Assembly (NCBI RefSeq): GCF_021223605.1
Contig: NZ_CP075175.1
Location: 4,481,501 to 4,545,500, forward strand
Source of the DNA: Paenibacillus sp. 481
Lineage (GTDB): Bacteria; Bacillota; Bacilli; Paenibacillales; Paenibacillaceae
Direction of reading: 5' to 3'
DNA length: 64,000 bases
Shown piece by piece: positions 46,697 through 54,349 of this stretch. Position 1 is the stretch's first letter. The number at the start of each line of letters is the position of its first letter. A program made the position numbers and the translations under genes. The notes beneath the pieces were generated by a model, which did not search any database, had not been told where the DNA came from, and saw nothing but the letters and a program-made list of their open reading frames with translations.

Positions 46697-46724
46697 TTCA
46701 CAAGTTGAAAAATCATGCTATAAT
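46697..46724 (+). promoter_or_regulatory. Sigma-A promoter of lysC
   Basis: TTCACA (46697-46702), 16 bases, and a perfect TATAAT (46719-46724). The leader is only about 45 bases, so there is no room for a lysine riboswitch, which controls lysC in B. subtilis. Confidence 0.65.
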
Positions 46725-46775
46725 ATGCAATTAATATGCATGCAACACTAGTCTATATGGGTAGGAGTGAATCAC

Positions 46776-48032
46776 GTGGCGTTATATGTAATGAAATTTG
46801 GTGGTAGTTCCGTAGGCACGACGGAACGGATGCAACATGTTGCCCGCCGAATTGTAGAGAAGAAAGAACAAGGCCACAAATGCGTCGTTGTAGTATCTGC
46901 TATGGGAGATACGACGGATGATTTAATAGACCAAGCTAAGCGGTTAAATGATACTCCTCCTGTACGTGAAATGGATATGCTCTTAACGACAGGGGAACAG
47001 ATGTCGGTTGCCCTATTGTCTATTGCAATCCATCAATATGGTCATGAAGCTGTGTCCTATACAGGCTGGCAAGCTGGTTTCCGTACAGATGAGACACATG
47101 GTAGAGCTCGTATATTAGACATTCAAGCGGAGCGCGTGCTACAAGCATTGGACGATAACCAGATCGTTATCGTGGCTGGCTTCCAAGGTATGACGAACGC
47201 AGGTGAGATCACGACGTTAGGGCGTGGCGGCTCGGATACGACCGCAGTAGCTCTGGCAGCGGCGATTAAAGCTGACGTATGTGAAATTTATACTGATGTC
47301 GACGGGATTTACTCCACCGACCCAAGAATTGTGCGCTGTGCGCGCAAACTGAACGAAATATCGTATGACGAGATGTTGGAGCTGGCTCATTTAGGAGCGG
47401 CAGTGCTGCATCCGCGAGCTGTAGAGTATGCTAAGCATAATAACGTTTGTCTCGTCGTTCGCTCAAGCTTTAATCATAATGAGGGAACCTACGTCAAGGA
47501 GGAAGCGGTAATGGAACAAGGAGTTGTCGTAAGCGGTATTGCCTATGATAAAAATGTAGCTCGTATCAGCATTATAGGAGTTCCTGATGAACCAGGTGTA
47601 CTAGCAACCGTGTTTGGCGCGTTAGCGAACGAACAAATTGATGTCGATATTATCGTTCAGAGTGGTGTGCAACGAGGAGAGGCTGACTTTTCCTTTACAA
47701 CGGCACTGAGTGACCGTGAAAGGGCGCTGCAAGTTATTGAGAAATTGCACTCCTCCTTGCCTTATCGTGAAGTTACGTTTAACGACGTGGCACTCGTCAA
47801 AGTTTCGATCGTTGGCGCAGGCATGGTAAGTCATCCTGGTGTTGCAGCAAAAATGTTCGAAGTTATTTCGAAAATCGGTGTTAGTATTAAAATGGTCAGC
47901 ACGTCCGAGATTAAAGTATCTTGCGTCATTGAGGCTGATCGATTGCAGGAAGTGATATCGGAACTGCATACGTCTTTTGGCTTGGATGCGCTTGAAGAAG
48001 TAGTCGTTGGTGGTCCTAAAGACCGTCGATAA
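46776..48032 (+). CDS. lysC: Aspartokinase II (LysC) with internal beta-subunit start
   Basis: A 418-residue aspartokinase, the first step toward lysine, diaminopimelate, threonine and methionine. The kinase domain has KFGGSSVG at the N-terminus and TLGRGGSDTTAVALAA; two ACT domains follow from about residue 250. The GTG at 46776 has aggag eight bases upstream. Inside the gene, a perfect aaggagg at 47496-47502 stands eight bases before an in-frame ATG at 47511 (residue 246), which would make a separate 173-residue beta subunit, as known for B. subtilis aspartokinase II. This supports LysC rather than DapG or ThrD. Confidence 0.93.
   Translation: MALYVMKFGGSSVGTTERMQHVARRIVEKKEQGHKCVVVVSAMGDTTDDLIDQAKRLNDTPPVREMDMLLTTGEQMSVALLSIAIHQYGHEAVSYTGWQAGFRTDETHGRARILDIQAERVLQALDDNQIVIVAGFQGMTNAGEITTLGRGGSDTTAVALAAAIKADVCEIYTDVDGIYSTDPRIVRCARKLNEISYDEMLELAHLGAAVLHPRAVEYAKHNNVCLVVRSSFNHNEGTYVKEEAVMEQGVVVSGIAYDKNVARISIIGVPDEPGVLATVFGALANEQIDVDIIVQSGVQRGEADFSFTTALSDRERALQVIEKLHSSLPYREVTFNDVALVKVSIVGAGMVSHPGVAAKMFEVISKIGVSIKMVSTSEIKVSCVIEADRLQEVISELHTSFGLDALEEVVVGGPKDRR
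47511..48032 (+). CDS. lysC: Predicted aspartokinase II beta subunit (internal start)
   Basis: An in-frame internal product of 173 residues starting MEQGVVVSGIAYDK, equal to the ACT regulatory domains of LysC. The start has its own perfect aaggagg at eight bases. In B. subtilis the same layout gives an alpha2-beta2 enzyme in which the beta subunit carries the regulatory domains. Translation from here is inferred from the ribosome site and that precedent. Confidence 0.7.
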   Translation: MEQGVVVSGIAYDKNVARISIIGVPDEPGVLATVFGALANEQIDVDIIVQSGVQRGEADFSFTTALSDRERALQVIEKLHSSLPYREVTFNDVALVKVSIVGAGMVSHPGVAAKMFEVISKIGVSIKMVSTSEIKVSCVIEADRLQEVISELHTSFGLDALEEVVVGGPKDRR

Positions 48033-48046
48033 GCGAGTATAACGTA

Positions 48047-48080
48047 GAAAGTCCCCGTCGTTGCGAATGGGGACTTTCTC
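48047..48080 (+). terminator. Terminator after lysC
   Basis: Gaaagtcccc pairs perfectly with ggggactttc; only a short T stretch follows. It also lies just past the end of the converging DUF441 gene. Confidence 0.7.
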
Positions 48081-48096
48081 GACAAGCTAAGCCGAA

Positions 48097-48561
48097 CTAG
48101 AGGAACTTATCCGACACCCAGCGACTAATTTGAATGAGCAGGGCCGTTATGCCTGCGGCCATTAGCGGGCCAACCGGGATGCCGCGCAGCAATACGATGC
48201 CCAATATGGAGCCAGCAACGAGGCCAACGATCATTTGGGGATCATCTTTCAGCAGATGCAGTCCTTGACCGTTCATAAAGGTGGCAATCGCGCCACCCGC
48301 AATCGCAAGGATGCCCGGCCAAGACGTAAGCGCAGCTGTAATATGATGCACAGAGATACGCTCTGCCGCAAGAGGGACTAATACGGCGATCGTTAAGCAT
48401 AATAGTCCGAGCTCCAGACCGCGTCGTTCTACCATCGGCAAATAACGTTCTAAATGAACGAGTTTAATAATTAATAGAATACAAGCTGCTGTCGTAATAA
48501 TCGGAGAGCGGCTAACTAAACCTACAATGATAAGAATGACCAATACGAATTCGCCGTTCAT
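48097..48561 (-). CDS. DUF441 family membrane protein
   Basis: A 154-residue hydrophobic protein with four to five predicted helices and the DUF441 features [13 protein letters not shown] and [15 protein letters not shown]. Function unknown. It is last in the minus-strand group after comA and comB but is separated from comB by 110 bases. The ATG follows agcggaggac-type ggagga. Confidence 0.82.
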   Translation of the reverse strand: MNGEFVLVILIIVGLVSRSPIITTAACILLIIKLVHLERYLPMVERRGLELGLLCLTIAVLVPLAAERISVHHITAALTSWPGILAIAGGAIATFMNGQGLHLLKDDPQMIVGLVAGSILGIVLLRGIPVGPLMAAGITALLIQISRWVSDKFL

Positions 48562-48671
48562 TAAGAGTTGTCCTCCGCTTAGAAGGAATAAGAACGTTCA
48601 CCAACCGAATTAATTAGAACGCTCTTATTTACGATATGAACAAGCTATCAAGCTTTAGAACTTACTACCGA

Positions 48672-49394
48672 TTATCCCTCGTAAGGCCGCATGACATGCT
48701 GTTCCAAGATAGGAACGAGCGGTACTGAATCCACAGCCGCGCAATATTCGACATCTTTACTGAACCCCAGCTTTGCTAACCGTTTTCCACCCGCACATTT
48801 TTGCAGCGCCTCTGTCAACGAATTGCGATGATGTTGAAAGGCACTATGCATGATATATCCGTAATCGTTGACCGTAATATCTGAAGCATTACTTGCCAAC
48901 CGAGACAACACGTCGATGAGTAAACCTGCACACAATCCATCTTCAAATGCAAACGTATCCTGTGAGCCTGCACATAGTAACGCAATATCTTTACGCAGCT
49001 TAAATGCGGCCCGTGCACACGCGTCAGCATTAATAAACGATCCGGCCAAGATGTGCTCCGCCTTTTGTGCTTTTTGAATCGCTCTCGTTCCATTCGTAGT
49101 CGTCAAAATAATGCGCTTACCGATAAAGGCAGTTGTCATATATTCGAATGGGGAGTTGCCAGTATCGAAGCCGGCAATTTTTTTACAGTATCTTTCGCCA
49201 CCCAGCACATCATTAGGCTCTTGACATTGTTTCGCCTGAGAAACCGTTTCTACAGGCAGCACGCTCGTGGCTCCATTAGCGAGTGCCGTTACTATCGTGC
49301 TCGTAGCGCGTAGCACATCAATGACAATAACCGTACGATGTGTCAAATCGATGGCACGCGCTTCGTTCACGCTCGCGATGACATCGACCTGCAT
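48672..49394 (-). CDS. comB: 2-phosphosulfolactate phosphatase ComB
   Basis: A 240-residue ComB-family Mg-dependent phosphatase that turns 2-phosphosulfolactate into sulfolactate. Family features are VIVIDVLRATSTIVTALANGA near the N-terminus, LTTTNGTRAI in the middle and ALLCAGSQDTFAFEDGLCAG. The ATG at 49394 has ggagg nine bases upstream; the ATG at 49400 lies too close to that site. It is 31 bases after comA, so the two are an operon. In Bacillus the product accumulates in spores as 3-sulfolactate; in archaea it leads to coenzyme M. Confidence 0.92.
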   Translation of the reverse strand: MQVDVIASVNEARAIDLTHRTVIVIDVLRATSTIVTALANGATSVLPVETVSQAKQCQEPNDVLGGERYCKKIAGFDTGNSPFEYMTTAFIGKRIILTTTNGTRAIQKAQKAEHILAGSFINADACARAAFKLRKDIALLCAGSQDTFAFEDGLCAGLLIDVLSRLASNASDITVNDYGYIMHSAFQHHRNSLTEALQKCAGGKRLAKLGFSKDVEYCAAVDSVPLVPILEQHVMRPYEG

Positions 49395-49425
49395 GAACAT
49401 GCACCTCCCCTATCAAGCTAATCAA

Positions 49426-50247
49426 CTAAATCTCATAATATGAAAAAATATGATCACTCATCGTGTCGTATCGCAACCCTCTGCGCAGTGCCTCAAGTGA
49501 AATCACATCGTGTGGCGCGACGTTGCCCAGATTGACATTGACACCACCGCGTTTAATAATGGCCGCTTGTTGGTCTTTAAGCGGGGCTTCCCACATGATT
49601 CGTTCAGGATCACTAATCGTGTTCATAATCGCATCCATATCCGCTACGTCACAGCATCCGTCGTTATCGTAAATCCCTACGCCTTTTCCAGATTCGCGTC
49701 CTTCAATCGTCATCCAAAGGGCGCCATTATTCATGTCTTCAGCAAACGTTTCGGCCAATTCGGACAGCGACCATGCATGGGTTTCGTCCTTCTTTCCGAA
49801 TTCTGTGCTTACAATAAAGCCTTCATCGGTCGCCTTTTTAATAAGTTCATTCCGCTCTCGCCTTGACATGGATATACATCCGTCTGAAATTTCTAACCCT
49901 GTAAATCCAGCTTCTTTCATCAAACACAGAAACTCGTCAACTTTGCCTTTCACAAGCGCGATTTCTAAAAAGGTACCACCTGGCATCACGATAATGCCAT
50001 ACTCTTTTGCCAGTTTAAGCTTTGTTCGCAAAATGTGAGAAGAGAGCAGGGCAGGCGTGCCAAAGCCGAACTTAAGCACGTCAATATATTCATGAGCGGT
50101 TTCTAGCAAATCCGTATAACTGCGCAATCCCAAACCTTTGTCGATCACCATCGTCAATCCATACGTTCTTGGCTTCTCTTTTCTCTTGCCACTCGGATCT
50201 TTTAAATCATGAGGCCATTGTATGGCAGCACTATGAATGCGATTCAT
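49426..50247 (-). CDS. comA: Phosphosulfolactate synthase ComA
   Basis: A 273-residue ComA-family enzyme that adds sulfite to phosphoenolpyruvate to give 2-phosphosulfolactate. The TIM-barrel motifs KPRTYGLTMVIDKGLG, FGFGTPALL, GLEISDGCISM, and the end segment GGVNVNLGNVAPHDVISLE are typical. The ATG follows aaggaga. With comB it supplies sulfolactate, a major spore small molecule in B. subtilis; no sulfolactate dehydrogenase gene is in the window. The pair is on the opposite strand between efp-lysC and spoIIIA, and is not at this locus in B. subtilis. Confidence 0.93.
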   Translation of the reverse strand: MNRIHSAAIQWPHDLKDPSGKRKEKPRTYGLTMVIDKGLGLRSYTDLLETAHEYIDVLKFGFGTPALLSSHILRTKLKLAKEYGIIVMPGGTFLEIALVKGKVDEFLCLMKEAGFTGLEISDGCISMSRRERNELIKKATDEGFIVSTEFGKKDETHAWSLSELAETFAEDMNNGALWMTIEGRESGKGVGIYDNDGCCDVADMDAIMNTISDPERIMWEAPLKDQQAAIIKRGGVNVNLGNVAPHDVISLEALRRGLRYDTMSDHIFSYYEI

Positions 50248-50484
50248 GCTAACAATCTCCTTCTCATTCAGTTGTCGTCAAACTATGCAAGCAATATATG
50301 CGCCTGTATCCAGACAGGTGCCTATGTGGCTAGGACTGGCGTCAACGACAACGACAACGCCTTGAATAATACTTGCTCTAATATGCCATGGCTTTGCATA
50401 CGTATAACTAGGTTGAGGTGGACGAGACCAGCGAACGATGGTTAGGTGAGTTGAATCAACTTGCATATGGAAGGAGAATGCCTC

Positions 50485-50754
50485 GTGTCTATCGACAGAT
50501 TTGTAGCTAGTATGGCAGGGCTACGCCTGTTCTCAGGATGTATCGAAATTGCAGCGGCACTCATTATGCTGAGGCTAAATACACCGGAGCGCGCGCTTGC
50601 TGTCAATTCGCTGCTTGCTCTAGTAGGGCCCATTATATTAATCGCGACAACGACAATTGGCTTAATGGGAATGGCGGATAAGCTTACTTGGGGCAAACTG
50701 CTTTGGATTGGGGCGGGTGTCGTTTGTTTATTAATTGGTATTTTAAAAAAGTAA
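50485..50754 (+). CDS. yqhV: Small membrane protein YqhV
   Basis: An 89-residue protein with three predicted helices (about 5-24, 33-55, 66-86), matching YqhV, which stands before spoIIIAA in B. subtilis. Function unknown. The GTG at 50485 is chosen because aaggag stands nine bases upstream. It is followed by a sigma-E-like promoter, so spoIIIA has its own start. Confidence 0.82.
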   Translation: MSIDRFVASMAGLRLFSGCIEIAAALIMLRLNTPERALAVNSLLALVGPIILIATTTIGLMGMADKLTWGKLLWIGAGVVCLLIGILKK

Positions 50755-50760
50755 GCGAAG

Positions 50761-50789
50761 TCATAATTGTGCAGGCGTGTCCATACATA
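50761..50789 (+). promoter_or_regulatory. Sigma-E-like promoter of the spoIIIA operon
   Basis: TCATAAT (50761-50767), 14 bases, then CATACATA (50782-50789) fits the mother-cell sigma-E consensus KMATATT-N14-CATACANT with one mismatch in each half. It lies directly after yqhV and about 60 bases before spoIIIAA. Confidence 0.65.
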
Positions 50790-50850
50790 TGGGGGTAGAA
50801 GCTAGTGTGCATTATCGGTGTTCGTAGACTTGTCCAAAGGTGGTGACGTC

Positions 50851-51819
50851 ATGCATCGGACTAGTTGGTCTTCCGTGCTTCCACCCACACTGCGATCGAT
50901 CTTTACACGCCTTCCGCAAGTTGTGATGAATGAGCTAGAAGAGATTCGCATCCGTGAAGGAAGGCCGCTAGAAGTAGGGGTCATGGGTGATTATCAGTTC
51001 GTTACCGCAGAGGGTGTGCTAACGGACTTACCTTCGTCGGCTTACGTTCCTAGTCGAGAGGACGGGCATCAGCTGCTAGATTTTATAACGAATCATTCGT
51101 TGTATACGATGGAGGAAGAGTTGCGGCGCGGTTTCGTCACGATCGCCGGAGGCCACCGGATCGGACTGGCTGGCCGCACCGTCTTGTCGCAAGGGAAGGT
51201 GAGTCACCTACGCGAAATTACAGGCTTTAATATTCGGATTGCACGCGAAGTGCGAGGGGTTGCAGCGAGTATTATGCCAGTCTTGCTTGACTTTAAGCAG
51301 CAGACCGTTCATCACACGCTGATCGTATCCCCGCCGCAGCATGGCAAGACGACGATGCTGCGTGATGTCGTCCGTGCTGTGAGCGCTGGTGCATGGCACC
51401 ATCCCGAAGCCCGCTGGAAGGCGTTGAAGGTCGGTGTCGTCGATGAACGCTCTGAAATTGCGGGTTCCATTAAAGGGGTACCAAGCTTTGATCTTGGCTA
51501 CCGTACGGACGTGCTTGACGGCTGTCCGAAGGCGGAAGGAATGATGATGTTTATTCGTTCAATGTCGCCTGACGTACTAGTTGTCGATGAGTTTGGGCGT
51601 GATGAAGATGTGCTAGCCATGCGGGAAGCGATGCATGCTGGTGTGCGGATTATCGCCTCTGCGCACGGTGCTAGTATGGAAGACGTATTAAGGCGTCCAG
51701 GAATAAGTCAGCTGCTCAAGGAAGAGGTATTTGGCCGTATCGTCATCTTGAAGCGAGTGAAGCGGGAATGGACGCAGCGTGTATATGACGAAAAGCAAAG
51801 GGCGTTGCGCCATGATTAA
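50851..51819 (+). CDS. spoIIIAA: Stage III sporulation ATPase SpoIIIAA
   Basis: A 322-residue secretion-type ATPase of the mother-cell feeding channel. Walker A is SPPQHGKTT (residues 160-168) and Walker B DVLVVDEFG. The first position of Walker A (normally Gly) is Ser160 here, while Gly165-Lys166-Thr167 are intact. It is expected to power assembly or transport of the SpoIIIA-SpoIIQ channel. The ATG at 50851 has aaaggtggtga upstream. It overlaps spoIIIAB by eight bases. Confidence 0.94.
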   Translation: MHRTSWSSVLPPTLRSIFTRLPQVVMNELEEIRIREGRPLEVGVMGDYQFVTAEGVLTDLPSSAYVPSREDGHQLLDFITNHSLYTMEEELRRGFVTIAGGHRIGLAGRTVLSQGKVSHLREITGFNIRIAREVRGVAASIMPVLLDFKQQTVHHTLIVSPPQHGKTTMLRDVVRAVSAGAWHHPEARWKALKVGVVDERSEIAGSIKGVPSFDLGYRTDVLDGCPKAEGMMMFIRSMSPDVLVVDEFGRDEDVLAMREAMHAGVRIIASAHGASMEDVLRRPGISQLLKEEVFGRIVILKRVKREWTQRVYDEKQRALRHD

Positions 51820-52336
51820 GCTGATTGGAGCTACATTGATCATCGCAGCTGCTGCTAGTATGGGCTGGATGAAGTCGGCATCCTACGCAGCAAGGCCTCA
51901 GCAACTGCGGCAAATGAACAACGCCTTGCAGCGGCTAGAGACGGCCATCGTGTATGGCCATACGCCTTTATCTGCGGCATTTACCGACATTGGCCGTCAA
52001 TTGCGGCCCCCCTTGCAGCTGTTGTTCCATGCGGCAGCGAAAGCGATTGAAAGCTCGGCGGCTGTGCCACGCACCGCACGTGAAGCTTGGCATGATGCCT
52101 TAAAGCAATATGGTTCGGCTACTGCGTTGAAAGCCGAAGATTTGCGAGTGCTCGTTGAATTAGGCTACAGCCTAGGTGTAAGTGACCGTGATGAGCAGAA
52201 GAAGCATATTCGTCACGCCATCAAACAATTAGAGCAAGAAGAATATACGGCACGTGAAGAATTTCAACGTTACGGAACGATGTGCCGCAGCCTTGGTGTT
52301 CTGTGCGGCGTGTTAGCTGTCATTTTGATGTATTGA
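51812..52336 (+). CDS. spoIIIAB: Stage III sporulation protein SpoIIIAB
   Basis: A 174-residue protein (B. subtilis 171) with an N-terminal helix, a cytoplasmic helical domain resembling type II secretion GspF, and a C-terminal helix (CRSLGVLCGVLAVILMY). It is part of the SpoIIIA channel base. The ATG at 51812 lies inside the end of spoIIIAA. Confidence 0.93.
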   Translation: MIKLIGATLIIAAAASMGWMKSASYAARPQQLRQMNNALQRLETAIVYGHTPLSAAFTDIGRQLRPPLQLLFHAAAKAIESSAAVPRTAREAWHDALKQYGSATALKAEDLRVLVELGYSLGVSDRDEQKKHIRHAIKQLEQEEYTAREEFQRYGTMCRSLGVLCGVLAVILMY

Positions 52337-52347
52337 GGTGGCTGGGC

Positions 52348-52551
52348 ATGAATGTGGATGTGAGTGCCATTTTTCAAATTGCCGGAATTGGAATTATGAT
52401 CGCGATGATTCATACGGTACTGAAGCAAATGGGTAAAGAGGACATGGCCCATTGGGTGACCGTCATCGGCTTTGTCGTCGTACTCTTTATGGTGGTGCGT
52501 CTGCTCGACAACTTGTTTCAAGAGATTAAAGCCATTTTCTTGTTTCAGTAG
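52348..52551 (+). CDS. spoIIIAC: Stage III sporulation protein SpoIIIAC
   Basis: A 67-residue protein with two helices (about 8-26 and 36-56), the usual SpoIIIAC size. It is a membrane component of the feeding channel. The ATG at 52348 has gaggtgg upstream; an earlier in-frame ATG at 52282 is inside spoIIIAB and has no site. Confidence 0.93.
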   Translation: MNVDVSAIFQIAGIGIMIAMIHTVLKQMGKEDMAHWVTVIGFVVVLFMVVRLLDNLFQEIKAIFLFQ

Positions 52552-52559
52552 GTGAGCGC

Positions 52560-52949
52560 ATGGAAATTGTGCAAGTAGTAGGGCTTGGCCTGATCGCGGC
52601 CATTCTCGTCCTTGTCGTCAAAGAGCAGAAACCGATGTTCGCTTTTTTAATCGCGACGTTTGCGGGGATCGTCATTTTCTTAATGCTGGTCGGCAAAATT
52701 GAAACCGTTATTCAGGTGCTTATCGATTTAGCTGAGCGTTCAGGAATTGAGCCTGTTTACTTAAAGACGATATTAAAAATTATCGGGATCGCCTATATCG
52801 CCGAATTTGGCGCACAGGTTGTGCGTGATGCTGGACAAGAAGGCATTGCTTCAAAAATAGAATTAGCCGGCAAAGTACTTATTATGGTGCTCGCTGTTCC
52901 CATTATAAGTGTCATCATCGAGACGGTGATGAAACTGCTGCCAGCCTGA
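52560..52949 (+). CDS. spoIIIAD: Stage III sporulation protein SpoIIIAD
   Basis: A 129-residue polytopic protein with four hydrophobic segments; ILKIIGIAYIAEFGAQVVRDAGQEGIASKIELAGK is the family hallmark region (shown by positions about 68-102). It is a channel membrane component, nine bases after spoIIIAC. Confidence 0.94.
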   Translation: MEIVQVVGLGLIAAILVLVVKEQKPMFAFLIATFAGIVIFLMLVGKIETVIQVLIDLAERSGIEPVYLKTILKIIGIAYIAEFGAQVVRDAGQEGIASKIELAGKVLIMVLAVPIISVIIETVMKLLPA

Positions 52950-52963
52950 CACAGGAGGAGCGA

Positions 52964-54313
52964 ATGAGACAGGAGGTACGCAATAGCCGCAAATGTCGAT
53001 ACCGTGTGTCCCTCAATAATTTAGCAGACAAGCGTCGTTATTTTTATATTTGGCGTACAGCGCTCGTTCTAGGGCTCTGTCTTCTCTGTTCGTTCATAAG
53101 TGTTGGGTTCGCGGCAACTGATGATGGCGCGAGCATCCTCGCCGTTAGCAATTCCGCAGAGGAGGCTGTCGTAGGCGTGCCTCCCTCCGATGTAACGTCA
53201 GGGCTCACGTCAACGCCGCCTGTGCAGAACTGGGCCAAAGAACAGACAGGTAAGTTGCAAACAGCCGAGGTGGAACGATATTGGGTTGATCTTTTACAGA
53301 AATATGGGGGTTTTTTTCCACATGATGCTTTACCCGACTTTGCCGATCTACTGCTTCCAGGCGGGGAGAAGTTGACCGTAGACAATGTATTTCTTGCACT
53401 TGGGAAGTTTCTGCTAAAAGAAGTTATTGTCAATGGAAAGCTTATTGTGACGATCGTCATTTTGTCGGTGTTCAGCATGGTGTTGGAAACGTTACAAACG
53501 GCGTTTGAACGGAACAATGTTAGCAAAATTGCATACGCGATTTCGTATATGGTAATTATTATTTTGGCCATTAACAGCTTTCACGTTGCGATTGGATATG
53601 CGAAGGATGCCATATCAGGCATGATTCATTTTATGATGGCGATGGTACCGCTGCTGTTCACCTTGCTTGCTTCAATGGGCAACGTCATTACGGTATCGGT
53701 GCTGCATCCGGTCATTATTTTTATGACGCATATGGTGGGGACCCTTATTTATGCAATCGTATTTCCGCTTATTTTTTTCTCGGCTGTGCTTCATATTGTG
53801 AGTGCGATTTCTGACAAGTACAAAGTGACCCAGCTTGCTAACTTGCTCCGCAATTTAAGTGTTGGCCTATTAGGTGTACTGCTGACTGTGTTTCTTGGTG
53901 TCATCTCCGTACAGGGGTTCGCAAGCTCCGCAACGGATGGTGTTGCCATTCGCACGGCTAAATACATAACAGGCAATTTCGTGCCTGTCGTCGGCAGGGT
54001 GTTCTCAGATGCAACCGATACAGTGATTTCCGCTTCCCTGCTCGTCAAAAATGCCGTCGGTTTAACAGGGGTTATCATCTTGTTATTTTTGTGTGCCTTT
54101 CCAGCTATCAAAATTTTGACACTGGCTCTTATTTACAATGTGGCGGCAGCTATTATGCAGCCGCTTGGAGATAGCCCGGTCGTCGGCTGTTTAAAAACGG
54201 TCGGTAAAAGCATGATTTACGTGTTTGGCGCTTTAGCGGCCGTAGGGTTGATGTTCTTTTTGTCCATTACGATTTTGCTTACAGCCGGAAACATAACCGT
54301 CATGATGCGCTAA
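52964..54313 (+). CDS. spoIIIAE: Stage III sporulation protein SpoIIIAE
   Basis: A 449-residue polytopic membrane protein (B. subtilis 399). A long basic N-terminus and a signal-like helix (about 24-46) precede an extracytoplasmic segment with WVDLLQKYGGFFPHDALPDF, followed by about seven helices. It is the largest membrane component of the channel. The ATG has aggagg at seven bases. The extra length is in the N-terminal part. Confidence 0.93.
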   Translation: MRQEVRNSRKCRYRVSLNNLADKRRYFYIWRTALVLGLCLLCSFISVGFAATDDGASILAVSNSAEEAVVGVPPSDVTSGLTSTPPVQNWAKEQTGKLQTAEVERYWVDLLQKYGGFFPHDALPDFADLLLPGGEKLTVDNVFLALGKFLLKEVIVNGKLIVTIVILSVFSMVLETLQTAFERNNVSKIAYAISYMVIIILAINSFHVAIGYAKDAISGMIHFMMAMVPLLFTLLASMGNVITVSVLHPVIIFMTHMVGTLIYAIVFPLIFFSAVLHIVSAISDKYKVTQLANLLRNLSVGLLGVLLTVFLGVISVQGFASSATDGVAIRTAKYITGNFVPVVGRVFSDATDTVISASLLVKNAVGLTGVIILLFLCAFPAIKILTLALIYNVAAAIMQPLGDSPVVGCLKTVGKSMIYVFGALAAVGLMFFLSITILLTAGNITVMMR

Positions 54314-54349
54314 CAATTGTCCTAGTTGAGTGCGGAAGGAGCTTGTGTG

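Noticed and set aside
46725-46775. Lysine riboswitch (L-box) before lysC
   Set aside because: The leader from the predicted promoter is only about 45 bases, and the region upstream is occupied by the efp terminator.
50248-50484. Sigma-E promoter for comAB on the minus strand
   Set aside because: CATATATT at 50300-50293 resembles a -10, but no -35 is found at 14-15 bases; not supported.
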